NCBI RefSeq assembly: GCF_030445035.2
Contig: NC_080701.1
Coordinates: forward strand, 11,932,739 to 11,996,738
Length of the DNA: 64,000 nt
Source: Dasypus novemcinctus
Taxonomy: Eukaryota > Chordata > Mammalia > Cingulata > Dasypodidae
Direction of reading: 5' to 3'
Shown here: piece after piece, positions 1-11,432 of the stretch
Position numbering within the stretch: position 1 is the stretch's first letter
Layout of the letters: each line of letters starts with the position of its first letter
The notes under the pieces: model-generated
Seen by the model: the letters and a program-made list of their open reading frames with translations, nothing else
Databases searched by the model: none
Told to the model about the DNA's origin: nothing
Position numbers and translations under genes: made by a program

Positions 1-238
1 CCTGTCTCCCACATGGGATGTCCCAGGTTCAGTTCCCGGTGCCTCCTAAAGAAGTCGAGCAGACACAATGAACAGGCGCAACGAGCAGGCACAACGAGCA
101 GGGAGTGGAAGTGGTTCAATTGGTTGGGCACCCACCTCCCACATGGGAGTTTCATCTTCATTTCCCAGTGCCTCCTAAAGAAGATGCCCAGATAACGAGT
201 GGACACAACACATAGACAATGAGCAGATGAGGGAGGCA
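1..238 (+). repeat. Two tandem tRNA-like SINE monomers, left one cut by window edge
   Basis: Two head-to-tail copies of a short tRNA-derived unit. Each contains TCCCACATGGGA, a degenerate B-box region and TGCCTCCTAAAGAAG, followed by short AGCAGACACAA/GAGCAGACACAA-like runs. The second copy starts near 105 with GTGGAAGTGGTTCAATTGG. This resembles the short monomer form of the armadillo DAS SINEs. The first copy lacks its 5' end because the window starts inside it. There is no clear A-tail and I could not define a target-site duplication. Confidence 0.7.
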
Positions 239-239
239 T

Positions 240-1489
240 CTCAGGGAGCAGAAGGAATACTTATGGTGGATTCCATCTCGAGCATCAAATCTGAACTTAG
301 CAAATTCCATGGAAAGAATGAAGAAAGGGAGATGATAAAAGGTAAGGGGCTAGTGGGAAATAGAAGGTGTGAGAAGTAATGAGAATGGGTACCTTTAATT
401 GGCTGGTAAGGTAACACCCACAACTGATGACAGTCCAGATGGAATATGAAAAATCTGAAAGGTAGGAGCAAACATGTCACGAGGTCAGCATTTAGTATCA
501 ATTATAAGGTGTACACAAGGGACCACACCGATCCAACAGGAGCTTGAACAAACTCCAGAGACTTGGTCATCAGGCTTGTGTAAAGTGACCTAGAGGATTC
601 AGTGTGAAGAGGCCAAGTCTTCCTTTGAAAAGAGACATTCTTCTGACTTCTTTCTCAACCATGGAAGTATAAGTAACAGCTAGCCCCACACACAGAATTA
701 TTCCATAAGGTGTCTGAATAATATAGGTTGACAAATGATTACTTTGGTTTCCGTCTTGATTAGACTTGAAATCCATTGACTCTAGAAGCTTCACGGGATT
801 AGGAAGTCGTTACTTTTGAATGCTCTTCTACCTGATGCTTGATGATTAAGCCACTCCTCCCCTGGGGCTGTGTTCCTAGATCAGAGACTAATCCATCACT
901 CATAAAGGGATTAAGTAGTACACAAGCATTCTAGGCTATTAAGCATGGCACACTGTTCTGATGATGTTTGCATTCAACTGTGGCTTGGGATAATCATGGA
1001 TATAAGAGCCCTTAAAAAAAAACTCTCTCATTAGCACGTTTATCCACAGGTGTGTAGAGCTAACAACTCTTAGTGAAATGTCAGCATGCCTCTTGGTCTC
1101 CTGCTAACACTGGCTTATCAGCAAGGGTGCTGTGAAAAAGGCACTTGAGTCTAAAGAAAGCAACCATTTCCCTAGCAATCTGTCATGGGTTGCAAATTGG
1201 GACCATTCTGCCTGCTTTTCACATGAGATACTGGCAGACAATTTCAGAAAATGCTCGATGTGCCGGACCTTATCAGCAAGCATGGAAGAAGTGATGAAGC
1301 TGCAGCTGCCTTATCGGAGCTGGAGTCTTCTCTGGAAAAGATTTCAACTCCTTTCCTGATGGAATGGAAGGACACAGACAGAAGACCAAGTGTCACTCAA
1401 AGGGATGACTAAGTCTCATGGATTTTACTCAAGTGCTTGATTAAAAATGGCCACATCTTTTTTGCAGTTCTTCCCATGAAGATATAAAA
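240..1489. other. Unassigned non-coding stretch
   Basis: I see no gene, splice-bounded exon or recognisable repeat here. Short open frames on both strands lack similarity to anything I know. Old, decayed repeats may be present. Confidence 0.4.
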
Positions 1490-1838
1490 TCTATTTCCCC
1501 ACCCCTTCAGTCTGGGCTGGGCTTGTGACTTACTTTGACCAATAGACTGTTGGAGAAGTGAAGTCTAATTTCCAAGCCAAGGCTACAAGAGGCTTTGCAA
1601 CTGTCCTCAACCCTGTGGAACTCTACCACCATTGTGTGAAGAAGCCCAGGCTAGCCCACTAGAGAATGGAGCTATGTGGAGCAGACATGAGCCAGCCTCA
1701 CTGACACTCCCTACATCAGCCAGCCCCAGCTGACCCATCAGATCTGCAGACTAATGTGTCATTCCAGGTTAACACTTGCAAAGACACTGACCGAGCTCAT
1801 CCCAGCCCAAATTACCGATGCACAAAATTATGCGCATT
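1490..1838 (+). repeat. Possible ancient LTR- or MER-type repeat remnant
   Basis: Phrases such as GGGCTTGTGACTTACTTTGACCAATAGA followed by GTGTGAAGAAGCCCAGGCTAGCC and CAGCCAGCCCCAGCTGACCC resemble a common old eutherian interspersed repeat. I cannot name the family confidently. Boundaries are approximate. Confidence 0.35.
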
Positions 1839-1852
1839 AATCACAACTCTAT

Positions 1853-2277
1853 ATTGGGAAACAGATGTGCCTCAATCAATTGGGTACCATGTAGGAGGTC
1901 CAGGGTTTGATGCTCAGGGCATCCTGATGAAGGCAAGCTGGCCCATGTGGCGAGCTGGCCCATGCAGAGTGCCGACCCAAATGGGAAAGCCGCTCCATGC
2001 AGGAATGCCAGCCAACGTGGAGAGCTGGTGCAGCAAGATGATGCAATGAGAGACACATAGGAAAGAAAAATAAGAGGTAGCAAAACAGGGACCTGAGCTG
2101 GCGCAAGAGAGTAATTGCCTCTCTCCCACTCCAGAAGGTCCCAAGATCAGTTCCTACAGCTGCCTAATGAGAGAATGCAAGCAGACACAGAAGAACACAC
2201 AGTGAATGGACACAGAGAGTAGAAAAAGGGGAGAACCAGGGAGCAGAGGGGATAAATAAAAGTAAATCTTAAAAAAA
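1853..2277 (+). repeat. DAS-type SINE, full length
   Basis: The tRNA-like head (GGGAAACAGATGTGCCTCAATCAATTGGGT) is followed by the body with GCAAGATGATGCAA and AATGGACACAGAGAG. The 3' end is AAATAAAAGTAAATCTT plus A9. Flanking duplications AATCACAACTCTAT (1839-1852) and AATCACAGTTCTAT (2278-2291) match at 12 of 14 positions, as expected for an L1-mobilised insertion. The head's B box has decayed. Confidence 0.9.
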
Positions 2278-2291
2278 AATCACAGTTCTAT

Positions 2292-2890
2292 GAAGTGGAG
2301 TGGATTTTATCATCATTCATTCTACAGTAGAACAAACTGAGGTGCAGAAAGATTTTAGAGGTCATAAGGGCAGTTTACTGTAAAGTTAGTAATAAGACAA
2401 GACTTCCCAAAGTCCAAAACACTCTCCATTTTACCACATAAGCTTAGTCCCTTATTATGAAGGATTTTGAAAACCAGCAAGAAGACTTTAAGATGAGATC
2501 TTTAAAAAATCTGACAAAATTTGGAAGGACAGACAAAATATAAAAAATGCTAGGACAGTAAAATGAAGTCTGGAGGAGATGTGCTAACACTTTGCTCTAT
2601 TTTTGCCCAAAATACTTTATATTTATAGCATAGTCCCTCACAGTTTCTTCCTACTGACAGAATTTGTTCTAGGTAGTGCATGGTAATTGTCTAGATCTTT
2701 TTTGCATGTTGGTTTTACCAAGTTCTGCCCATTATTTGAATTAGCTGGGACTCATTCCCAGATAGTCATCTGTAATTACAAATCTGAGTAACTGAGCAGT
2801 GTCAGTTTTCCTCCACAAAAATCTCAGGGTGAAAAGAGGGTGATTTTTTCCCCCCTCTATTTTGGGACAATCTTTTAAATCTTTTTAAAA
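2292..2890. other. Unassigned AT-rich stretch
   Basis: No gene or repeat recognised. There is a short T/C run near 2846-2860. Confidence 0.4.
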
Positions 2891-2894
2891 GTGG

Positions 2895-3570
2895 TAGAGC
2901 TGGGTAATATGCATAAGTTGTTTCACTCAAGAGCTCATTCTCTTAGTAACTGCATAGCCTCTCAAATTAGCACAGTAAGTAGCTTGTTATTATTTTTATT
3001 ATGGTTGCATTGTAGTTCATTGAATGGACATGCCACAGCTATTTTGTTGTTTCTTACTGGGGGACTTGAGATTGTTTCCATCTTTGCTAGTGCAAATATT
3101 ACCTCAATGAATAACATTGTATAAATGTTGTTTTGCATATATGTGAATATATTAGAAATGGAATTTCTGGCTCAAGAGGTAATGTCCATTCTGATACATT
3201 TGGCCAAATGGCTCCTCAAAATTGATGTATCAATTTACATTCCTACCAGTAATGCATGGGAGGGGCTGGTTTCTCCATATTCTTGCTAACTGAGTGATAT
3301 CAACATACTGTTTTTCTAATCTGGTAGGTAAACAATGGTATTTCTTGGTTATTTTAATTTGTATTTCTTTTACTATTATATGACTGAAACTGAGCTGTTT
3401 TTCATGTGTCAGAGCCATTTGTCTTTCCTTTTCTGTGAACACTATTCTACTTTTTGCATTTTAAAAAATTGGGTTGACATTAAGCAATACATTTCTGAAT
3501 AATCCATAGGTATAAGGAGAAATCACAATGGAAATTAGAAATTTTGGGAACAGATTTATAATTAAAATGT
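2895..3570 (-). mobile_element. Old L1 3' region (antisense)
   Basis: On the plus strand the text reads like the complement of an L1M 3' end: the GTTGCATTGTAGTTCATTGA block, GAGATTGTTTCCATC, CAAATGGCTCCTCAAAATTG, then ATTTACATTCCTACCAGTAATG, and TTTGTATTTCTTTTACTATT. The phrases occur in the right order for the region after ORF2. It is diverged and has no open frame. Confidence 0.7.
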
Positions 3571-3860
3571 ATCAAAATTTGTGAGATGCACAAAAGCAGT
3601 GTTTAGAGGAGAGGTATAGCTTTAAATGCTTATATTTTCTGTGGGTCCATGATCTAAGTTTGCATCTCGAGAAGTAAGAAAAATAACAGCCAATAAAAAC
3701 CAAAGAAACTAAGGAAAAGGAAATAATATAGGAAAGAGCAAAAATTAATGAATGCAAAAAGAAGATGCAATAGAGAGGATGAAAAAAGACAAAAGATGGG
3801 CCTTTAGAAAAGACCACCGACAATATTTCCCTGGTGAGACTGATCAAGAAATAAAGAGAG

Positions 3861-4269
3861 GGAAGCAGTTGTGCTCAACTGATAGAGCATCCGCGTACCA
3901 TACGGAGGTTCAGAGTTCGAACCCAGGGCCTCCTGACCCGTGCGGTGAGCTGGCCCACGTGCAGTGCTGCCTCCTGTAAGGAGTGCCGTGCCATGCAGGG
4001 GTGTCCCCTGCATAGAGGTGCCCCACATGTAAGGAGTGTGCCCTGCAAGGAGAGCCACCCCTCATGAAAAAGGTGCAGTTTGCCCGGGAGTGGCACCGCA
4101 CACATGGAGCAAGATGATGCAACAAAAAAGAGACAGTTTCCCAGTCCCGGGTGACTAGAATGCAAGCAGACACAGAAGGATGTAGAGCAAATGGACACAA
4201 AGAGCAGACAATGGGGGGGAAGGGGAGAGAAATAAATAAAATAAATCTTAAAAAAAAAAAAAGGAAAAA
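3861..4269 (+). repeat. DAS-type SINE, full length
   Basis: The tRNA-like head GGAAGCAGTTGTGCTCAACTG is followed by a B-box-like AGTTCGAACCC near 3913. The body carries GAGCTGGCCCACGTGCAGTGCTG and the 3' end is AAATAAAATAAATCTT plus poly-A. The flanks are GAAATAAAGAGAG (3848-3860) and GAGATAAAGAGAG (4270-4282), a one-mismatch 13 bp duplication. Open frames read from this element recur in every other copy and are not genes. Confidence 0.92.
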
Positions 4270-4419
4270 GAGATAAAGAGAGAAGGCAAAGATAATCAGT
4301 TTAGAGAATGCTTAAAAGGGCTTTCCTATAACCTACAGGTAAGGATTAAAAGCTAAAGGAGAACATTATGAACTTTATGCCAAAACTTTAAGAAACTTAT
4401 GTCACTTTTTATCTTGATA

Positions 4420-4759
4420 TGCCAACCTTACAGGGTCCTTACCAAAATAATAATAATAATAACAACAACAATAATAATAATAGCCAATATCTTTCATCAA
4501 CATGAACATAGACACAAAAATCCCAGGCAATATATCAGAATTTACAAACTAAATTCAAAAATATATAGTAAGGCTAATATCTCATGAACAAGTTGTGTTT
4601 ATTCCAGGAATGCAAAGGAAAATCAATCAATGTAATTAACCATATTATTAACATAAAGGAGAAAAATCATATGATCATGTTAATAGTTGCAGAGAAAGCA
4701 TTTGATAAAATTCAACATTTCCTTGAAATCAAAACTCTTACCAAACTAAGAATAGAGAG
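4420..4759 (+). mobile_element. L1 ORF2 fragment, 5' part of a split copy
   Basis: Translation around 4584-4760 gives [11 protein letters not shown]...[13 protein letters not shown], the reverse-transcriptase stretch of L1 ORF2. In intact L1 the aspartate before [10 protein letters not shown] is conserved; here the reading is IVAEKAF, so that acidic residue is lost. A (TAA/AAC)n tract lies inside at 4446-4482. The copy resumes at about 5290 after an insertion. It is inactive. Confidence 0.8.
4446..4482. repeat. (TAA)n / (AAC)n microsatellite
   Basis: TAATAATAATAATAACAAC followed by more AAT units, 37 bp with one internal switch to AAC. It lies within the L1 fragment. Confidence 0.9.
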
Positions 4760-5289
4760 TGTATGCATGATCTATTACCATAAAACAAAGAATCCCAAAA
4801 TCTAGCAGCTCAAAACAACAAGAAGTGCTTCTCTTTACATTTTCTCTGGATCAGGAATTTGGAAGCAGTTTAGTTGAGTGGCCCCAGCTCAGGATCTTAC
4901 ATGAGCTCCTAATTAAGAGGCTGGCTTGGACTACAGTCATATAAAGATTTGACTTGGGGGGTCAGCTGTGAAGGTGGCTCACCCCTGGCTAAATTGATAC
5001 TGGTTGTGGGCAGGCGACATTGTTCCTTCACACGTGGACCTCTTTGCGGTGCTGAGTGGGTCTTCTCATGACATGGTGGCTGACCTCTCCCAGGGCAAGA
5101 GATCCAAGAGAGAGCAAGGAAGAAATGGAAATATTTTGACTGAACTTCAGAAGTCACACGCCCTCATTTCTGCCATATTCTATCAGACACACAGGCCAGC
5201 CATGATTCAGTATGGGAGAGGCTCTATAAAGACTTGAATACTAGGAGGCAAGACTCATTTGGGATCACTTCCAAAGCTCATTTCCACAG
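4760..5289 (+). repeat. Ancient interspersed repeat inserted in L1 ORF2
   Basis: This block interrupts an otherwise continuous L1 ORF2 sequence. It starts with ATTACCATAAAACAAAGAATCCC and CTAGCAGCTCAAAACAACAA, and ends with AATACTAGGAGGCAAGACTCATTTGGGATC. These are hallmarks of a frequent old eutherian LTR/MER-type repeat whose exact family name I cannot give. The L1 text on each side joins without a gap when the block is removed. Confidence 0.55.
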
Positions 5290-5570
5290 AAGGGAATTCT
5301 TTAATCTTGTAAGGGGTATCTAGATAAATCCTGCAGCAAATATTTTACTGGATAGTGAAATAATGAAACTTGCCCCTGAAATTGGGGCTGAGACAAGAAT
5401 GCTCCCTGACATCACTTTTAGTCAACATTGTCTCACAGTTCCAGCCAGTGAAGCAAGTCGGGGGTGGAGGGAAAGAAGAGGTATTAGGATTGGACAGGAA
5501 GGAAGATGACTTTCCACAGAAACTCCAAATGAATCCACAGATATACATTTTTTAAAAAATGAGTAACTTT
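5290..5570 (+). mobile_element. L1 ORF2 fragment, 3' part of the split copy
   Basis: The sequence AGGGAATTCTTTAATCTTGTAAGGGG, then GACAAGAATGCTCCCTGACATCACTTTTAGTCAACATTGT, corresponds to the ORF2 segment just downstream of that at 4420-4759 (the R-Q-G-C-P-L-S-P-L-L-F-N-I region, here decayed). It ends where an antisense L1 3' end begins. Confidence 0.75.
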
Positions 5571-5571
5571 T

Positions 5572-7180
5572 TAATTTTTTTTTTTTTTATTTTTAAAGAA
5601 GCTTTAGATTGTATAAATGTTACATAAAAAATATAGGGGATTCCTCTATGCCCCACCCTCTTCCCTTCCCACACTTTCCCACATTAGCAACATCTTTCCT
5701 TAGTGTGGTACATTCATTACAATTGATGAATATATGTTGAAGCATTGCTACTAACTGCGGACTATAGTTTACATTATAGTTTACACTCTATCCCACACAA
5801 TTTTGTAGGTTTTGACAAAATATATAATAGCATGTATCCGCCATTGCAATGTCATGCAGGACAATTCCAATGTCATGAAAATGTCCCCATATTACACCTA
5901 TTCTTCCCTCTCCCCCCACTCAGTATCTCTGGTGGCCACTACCTTTATATCAATGATACAAGTTCTTTCATTGCTAGAATAATAAGAAGTCTACTTTAGT
6001 CCATTTTTCATTCCTCAATCTTGAGGATTTTGGAATGGCGATGCCCATTCTGTTTCTAATTGAAAGGGGGTTTAGATCCCATTGAGCATATGGATGGAAC
6101 TACCTTGGTTGCAGTTGCAGACACTCTCTGTTCCTTGGAATGGATGTTGTCCATCATCATCTCCTTGTTAATGAGTTGAGTGAACTGGAGAGTAGGTGTT
6201 ACAACTCTGCTGAGATTCAGGGTTCCACTGGCACATGGACAGATCAAAGATTTAAGTCTCTGGGACATCTATTTAACAAGTATAGTGCTAATTATAGGTT
6301 CAAATAAAAGGGGCAGAAGAACCACATGTAGGGAAACTATAAATGAGTTTAATTTTGTTGGAGCATAAATTTATTTAATTTATTTGGAGCATAAATTCCA
6401 GAGAAAGGCCCTCTGACAGGATGCCAAATTTCTGAGCTTGTTTGTCCTGCTTATAATGGCTGGATATTTCTAGAGGCCTCAGGAACTCCACTAGTTGAGG
6501 CAAAGTTTATTGTGGCAGTCAATGAGATCCTGCTGAGATGTGCATAAGCATAACCTCTGGAATGACCTTCCCACTCACTTTGAAATCTCTTAGCTAAAAA
6601 ACTCAATTGTATTTATCTTTTCCCCCTTTTGGTCAAGGTCTTTTTCCAGATGCTAGTTGCTGCTTGGTAATAATCCTTCAGTGCCAGGGAGGCTTATCTA
6701 GGGGAGTCATGTCCTATGCTGGGGGGTAGGTAGTATGTTTATATCCTGAGTTTGTCTTAGAGAAAGACCACGTTTGAGTTACAAGGGGAGACTTAGGAAG
6801 TAACTCTTAGGCAGTATACAATACTAGTCTAAGAGTCAATTTCACAAGAAAAGGTTCATAAATATGGTCATTCAATATCAAGGGCCTGGCATAATGGTCT
6901 GTCTTCTTTCACTAGGCACTGCCCTTGTACTTGGGGGATTCTTGTCATCGTATTAGAGAATGTAGCAGAACTCCCCTGGTGGGAATTCAGTATTCTTTGG
7001 GTTATTGTGTGGGTTTCCACCCACTGAGACAATATCCCATAAACACTTGAACATATTTATATGTCTTTGAGGCATGCTCCAGATAAACCCCTCCCCATGC
7101 ATCCCCCATCACTAACACTCTGCACCAGTGATCCTCCCCTGCCAAAGCTGTGACTCTTCTGTGATCCAAAACCTCTCCAA
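5572..7180 (-). mobile_element. Xenarthran-type L1 3' region, long antisense copy
   Basis: The A-rich end of the element reads as poly-T at 5572-5590 on the plus strand. It is followed by the diagnostic antisense blocks ACATAAAAAATATAGGGGATTCC, CACACTTTCCCACATTAGCAAC and GGTGGCCACTACC, and farther up GGGAGTCATGTCCTATGCTGGGG. The blocks at 6060-6360 match the 5' part of the copy at 40123-40942 in the same relative order. At about 1.6 kb it is the longest L1 3' region here. TTGGAGCATAAATT occurs twice (6358 and 6384) as a small internal duplication. Confidence 0.75.
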
Positions 7181-7269
7181 AAATGAAGCCAACAAAAAAT
7201 CAAATAAAATTAATAATAAAATGAAATAATAATAGTTTTAAAAATAAATAAAATAGAAAACGTTTTTTT

Positions 7270-7890
7270 AAACTTGAGATAATATACTTGTATTAAAGAT
7301 TCATACACCATACAATCCATCCAAACTGTACAATCAATATCAATGGCTCTCAGTATAACAGAGTTGTGCATTCATCACCACAATCAATTTTAGAACATTT
7401 TCATTGTTTCAAATATAAAAAATGAAACAAAAAATAAAGAAAATCTTTACCCTTTATGCCCCCCTATTTTTGACCCTTAGCATTGGTACCTGCCATTACA
7501 ATTAATGGAAAAATATTACAGTGTTACTGTTAGCTACAGTTGATAATTTGCATTAGTTGTCTTTTTCCCACATACCACCCTATTATTATCACCTTGTAAT
7601 AGTGAAATACATTCGTTATAGTTCATGAAAGAAATTTTATATTTGTGCTATTGACCATGGGCATCGTCCACAACAGGGCCCACTATTTTATACAGTCCCA
7701 TGTCTCATCCTCCAGCTTATCTTACAGTGACACATCCAACCCTAAATTCACCTTTTCAACCACAATCACAGGTACAGTTCAGTGCTGTTAGCTACCCTCA
7801 CAATAATGTGTGCCCATCACTTCTATTTATTTTACATTTACTGTCAACCTTCTGGTAAATTTACAGCTATAGTTTTAACCTTAGTGAATG
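7270..7890 (-). mobile_element. Second L1 3' region, different subfamily (antisense)
   Basis: Plus-strand phrases include AACTTGAGATAATATACTTG, CACCATACAATCCATCC, TGTGCATTCATCACCACAATC and GCCATTACAATTAATGG. These are the complement of another L1 3' UTR type that I associate with xenarthrans. It differs in sequence from the copy ending at 7180. Between them lies an A/T-rich spacer (7180-7265). Confidence 0.6.
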
Positions 7891-7949
7891 AATTAAACAA
7901 TGTCACTAGATATATATAACTTAATATATATATATATCAGCAATAAATA

Positions 7950-8925
7950 ATTAAAAATGGAATTATTAAAAGATTAGCATTTACAATAGTATCAGAAAAC
8001 GTCAACTACTTAGGAATAAATCTAATGAAAGACAGGTAAAATATCTACAGAGAAGAATATACAACATTATTGAGAGAAATTAAAGAAGACCTAAATAAAA
8101 GGCGGCAGGAAGACTGAATAGTGTGAAGATGTTGATTGCCCCCAAGTTGATATCTGGATTCAGTACAATCCCAACAGATTTCTTTGGTTGTGCGTGAAAA
8201 TTGACAAGCTGATTCTAAAATTCATATGGACATGCAAAGGAATAAGAATAGCCTTGACAATCTTGAAGGGACAAAAAAAAAGTTAGAAAACTTCTACTAC
8301 TTATATCAATACTTTGTATAGCCACATTAATTAATACAGCTTATAATGGCTTTTGGGATAAATAGCCAAAGTAATGATGAAAGTACAAAAAGAACCACAC
8401 GTATATGGACACTAGATTTATGACAAAGAAACACTGCAGAGCCACAGAGAAGTGAGTCTTTACGACAAATAGAGCTGGGTCAACCAGATAGCCATATAGA
8501 AAAATTGAAATTTGACTCCTACCTCATACACATAAAATAATTTCAAGTGGACTGCATCTTTAAATGGGAACGGTAATTCAAGACATTTTCTAGAACATAG
8601 CAGAATATTTTCATGACCTTGGTGTTAGAAAGATTTCTTAAACAGGACACCAAACAAACATTAAACATGAAGATCTTGTATTTATCACAGACACATTTAC
8701 GGGAGGGGAAGTGGCACTGGTCTCATGGGAGAAGATATTTTGCAAGACTAACTGACATGACTCATATCCAGAGTACTTAAATTATTGCTTACAAATTGGT
8801 TAGAAAAAACGGATAACTCAGTAGATAAATGGGCAAAAACAGCTTGAAAAGTCACTTTCTAGAAGAGAGTATCCAAATACCCAATTCTATATATGTCAGG
8901 CAAATGCTGATGATGTTTCATGTAC
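7950..8925 (+). mobile_element. L1 ORF2 C-terminal remnant (sense)
   Basis: CAACTACTTAGGAATAAATCTAATGAAAGACAGG, then AAAATTCATATGGACATGCAAAGG and ATGGGCAAAAACAGC, follow the order of the ORF2 segment after the reverse transcriptase into the C-terminal region. Frames are broken throughout and no open frame longer than a few codons survives. Its 3' UTR is not seen next to it. Confidence 0.75.
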
Positions 8926-9540
8926 TGACCTGGGGTTGGCTACGTGGGCATGCTCACTCAGAGACAGTTTATGAAGATGGATACTTATGATTTGTGCCCC
9001 TTTCAATGCAAAGTATTTTAAAAATTCCCTTTTCATCTGGATTTGCTGCAGCGGGCGTCTGTCATCTCCAATGCAAGGTGTACAGGATGAAATGCCTTTT
9101 ACAGAGAAAGTTGTCGCATAGCCACCTGTACTCTTCTCCCTTTCTCATGGGGGAGAGGAGCGATGCTAAGAGCCTCCTGCTTTTCCGTGATATATTTCTG
9201 ATGCTTTCTCGGTAACGCACACTGCATCCCCAGGCCAGAAACTCCGCCTGACGCTCAGGGGAGGGTACCGCACAGGGGGCTGGCTGGGGGCGCAGGAAGC
9301 TCACCTGGCCGCGGGTTCAGCAGCCTTACCTGGCGGTGGAGCAGCGCTGCAGGGAGATTGGCATTTGGCTCCCAAAGCACCAGGTTGATGTCATTTTTCA
9401 GGCTCTGTTGATTGCAGACCCATTTCTCCACCTCACAGCGGTGATTCGAATACTTTGTAGGTCTTGGGGATCATTGAAAATCGGATGAGATCTCTGGACC
9501 CTTTCTCAAAGGGAAAAAAAAGGCACTTAGGTACTTTTAA
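8926..9540. other. Unassigned stretch with a GC-richer core
   Basis: No gene or repeat is recognised. A GC-richer patch with several CpGs (9225-9350) contains short frames on both strands with no recognisable similarity. Confidence 0.35.
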
Positions 9541-9544
9541 ACCA

Positions 9545-9852
9545 AAATTTTGTGACATTGCAACAACAGATATGGGTCATTATATATCCAGCCATAACTT
9601 GCAGAGTTGAGTGGGAGAGAGTGTAAACTACATCGTAAACTATAATCCATGCTGTGTGGCAGTGCTCCAATATGTGTACATCAATTGCAATGACTGTACC
9701 CCACTAAGGAAAGACGTTGTTAATGTGGGGAAGGGTGGGAGGGTGGGGAGTGGGGCAGATGGGAATGCCTTAAATTTTCTTATGTAACATTGTATGTAAT
9801 CTAAGTGTTGTTTAAAAATAAATTTAAAATATATTAAAAAATAAATTAAAAT
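9545..9852 (+). mobile_element. 5'-truncated xenarthran L1 3' end (sense)
   Basis: It contains GGGAGAGAGTGTAAACTAC, CAGTGCTCCAATATGTG, GTTGTTAATGTGGGGAAGG and CTTATGTAACATTGTATGTAATCTAA followed by an A/T-rich tail, the same 3' UTR as at 17717 and 40123. About 300 bp remain. Possible flanking duplication CCAAAATTTTG/TCAACATTTTG is weak. Confidence 0.8.
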
Positions 9853-9855
9853 CAA

Positions 9856-10800
9856 CATTTTGCTTACAGTTTGGGAGACAGGAATTGAGGATAGGATTAG
9901 ACCTCAGGGAATTAAAATAGCAGGGTTAGTGTAATTGGTTTCTCTCCTAGTCAGAGAGCTCAGCTCTTTAAATTCCCTCCTTCACTTTTTTTTCCCCACC
10001 TTTTGAGTTGTAAATTAAGCAGGTACCAATCAAGTTAGGCAACACAAAGGAGGCTTAATGCTGTCATCAAAATGCAAACAGAATACCCTGCGAGTGTCCA
10101 GGCCTAATACTAGTAGATAAAATGGGAAATTGCTACTTGTGGTGTGGGAAGAGCTTTTCCTTTAATCAAGGAATTGGGACAAAGGGAGCGCCCCAGGCAT
10201 TTCTTTTTGTACTGGTCTCTCTAGAGTTGGATTCTTCGGGAATGCTCTTGTTTAACGGAAGGAGTAGAAGCATCTGAGAACACTGCCCTTTCTCCTTTGG
10301 GGGTCTGTCCTGGCTTGACTGAGCCCCTGGGCAGGACGAGGGGTGGTTGTACCCCTAGGTCCTGTGTGCTGGCCTCAGAAACCCACCTGCGTGCTAGCTG
10401 AAGGACAGGTGAGGAGGGACCTGAAGGATAGGTGAGGAGGGACTAATTTGCCTGGGAAATTTGAATTTACGTTTTACAACCTATCTCTTTTTAAAATTTA
10501 TTTTATTTCACACAGCTAAGGAGGAATTTTAGGAAAGGGGAAAAAAAACTTTTTTCGAATTAATTAAAATAACCCAATAATCACATTTATCTCTCCTCAA
10601 TTCACTTGTTCTGGGTGTTTTATGCATAAGACCTTAATTTTAGAAACTACAGTTTCTCCCCTCCCTGCTGGGGAGTGAATTATTACCTATATCTAATCTC
10701 TGAAATGAAAATAAAAAACACCTGAAAAAAGTCGGTGGTGGAGCCAACTGACAGTTCTTGATGCTGAGAGCAAGGTTGATTATAGTATGTTTGGTTTCAA
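9856..10800. other. Unassigned single-copy-looking stretch
   Basis: No repeat recognised. AT-rich blocks at 10010-10150 and 10490-10620 look low in decay signatures. A 22-23 bp tandem duplication (TGAAGGACAGGTGAGGAGGG and TGAAGGATAGGTGAGGAGGG) lies at about 10399-10444. No coding evidence. Confidence 0.35.
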
Positions 10801-10805
10801 AGAGT

Positions 10806-11195
10806 GTTTTAGTTTCCTGGCTGCTAAAACAAATGCCATGCAATGGGGTGGCTTAATGGGGCGTGGTTTTGAGGCTAGCAAGAGTCGAAAATAAGGCGGC
10901 TTTCTCCCTGAAGACTGCCCGCCTTCCGCGGGCTTCCCTGGCTTTTCCGTCACGTGGCAATGCACACGCTGCGTCTTCTCCTTTCCCTTCCGGCCCTGCT
11001 GACCCCCAGCTTCCGGCTGCTCCCAGCTGCCTCTTTGGCACCTTCTCTATGGGGTCTCCAGCTGGAGGCTTAAGACCAGCCTGATTTGGCTGGGCCTCAC
11101 CTTTACTGGAGTAACCTCATCCAAAGGTCCTATTTACAGAGGGGTCACGGCACGGGAATGGATTGAGAACCTCCTTTTCTGGGTGACAAAGCTCC
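10806..11195 (-). mobile_element. MaLR-like solo LTR (antisense)
   Basis: TGTTTTAGTTTCCTGGCTGC, GCCATGCAATGGGG, CACGTGGCAATGCACACG, CTTTACTGGAGTAACCTCATC and TCCTTTTCTGGGTGAC are the complements of the ordered blocks in the sense copies at 27117 and 33794. The core (10905-11060) is GC-rich. No internal retroviral sequence adjoins it. The assignment to the MaLR-type class rests on overall block order. Confidence 0.65.
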
Positions 11196-11432
11196 CACGA
11201 GTGGCTGTCATTATGAGCGGGTTCTCCACCCAAGACAAGGTAAAGGGGCATTTGGGCAACTCCAACACAAATCAGGTGGCCCACATCGGAAGTTACCAGT
11301 TTGTTTTGCCTCTCTCTCCTATGCCTCTTTCCTGGATATGTGGGGGGTATATGGGGATCTCATATTTTTTTAATGTAATATTTAAAAGAAAATAAAGAAT
11401 AATAAAAAAATAAAAAAAAACATCTAGAGAAT
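11196..11432 (+). mobile_element. Probable L1 3' tail
   Basis: Only the last ~100 bp (GGGGGTATATGGGGATCTCATATTTTTTTAATGTAATATTT, then A-rich tail) match the L1 3' end seen at 17717 and 40123. The upstream part (11196-11330) I cannot place. The chance frame across it has no recognisable similarity. Confidence 0.5.

Noticed and set aside
4584-4805. Active L1 reverse transcriptase
   Set aside because: Only a short fragment, the conserved acidic residue is changed, and the copy is split by another repeat.
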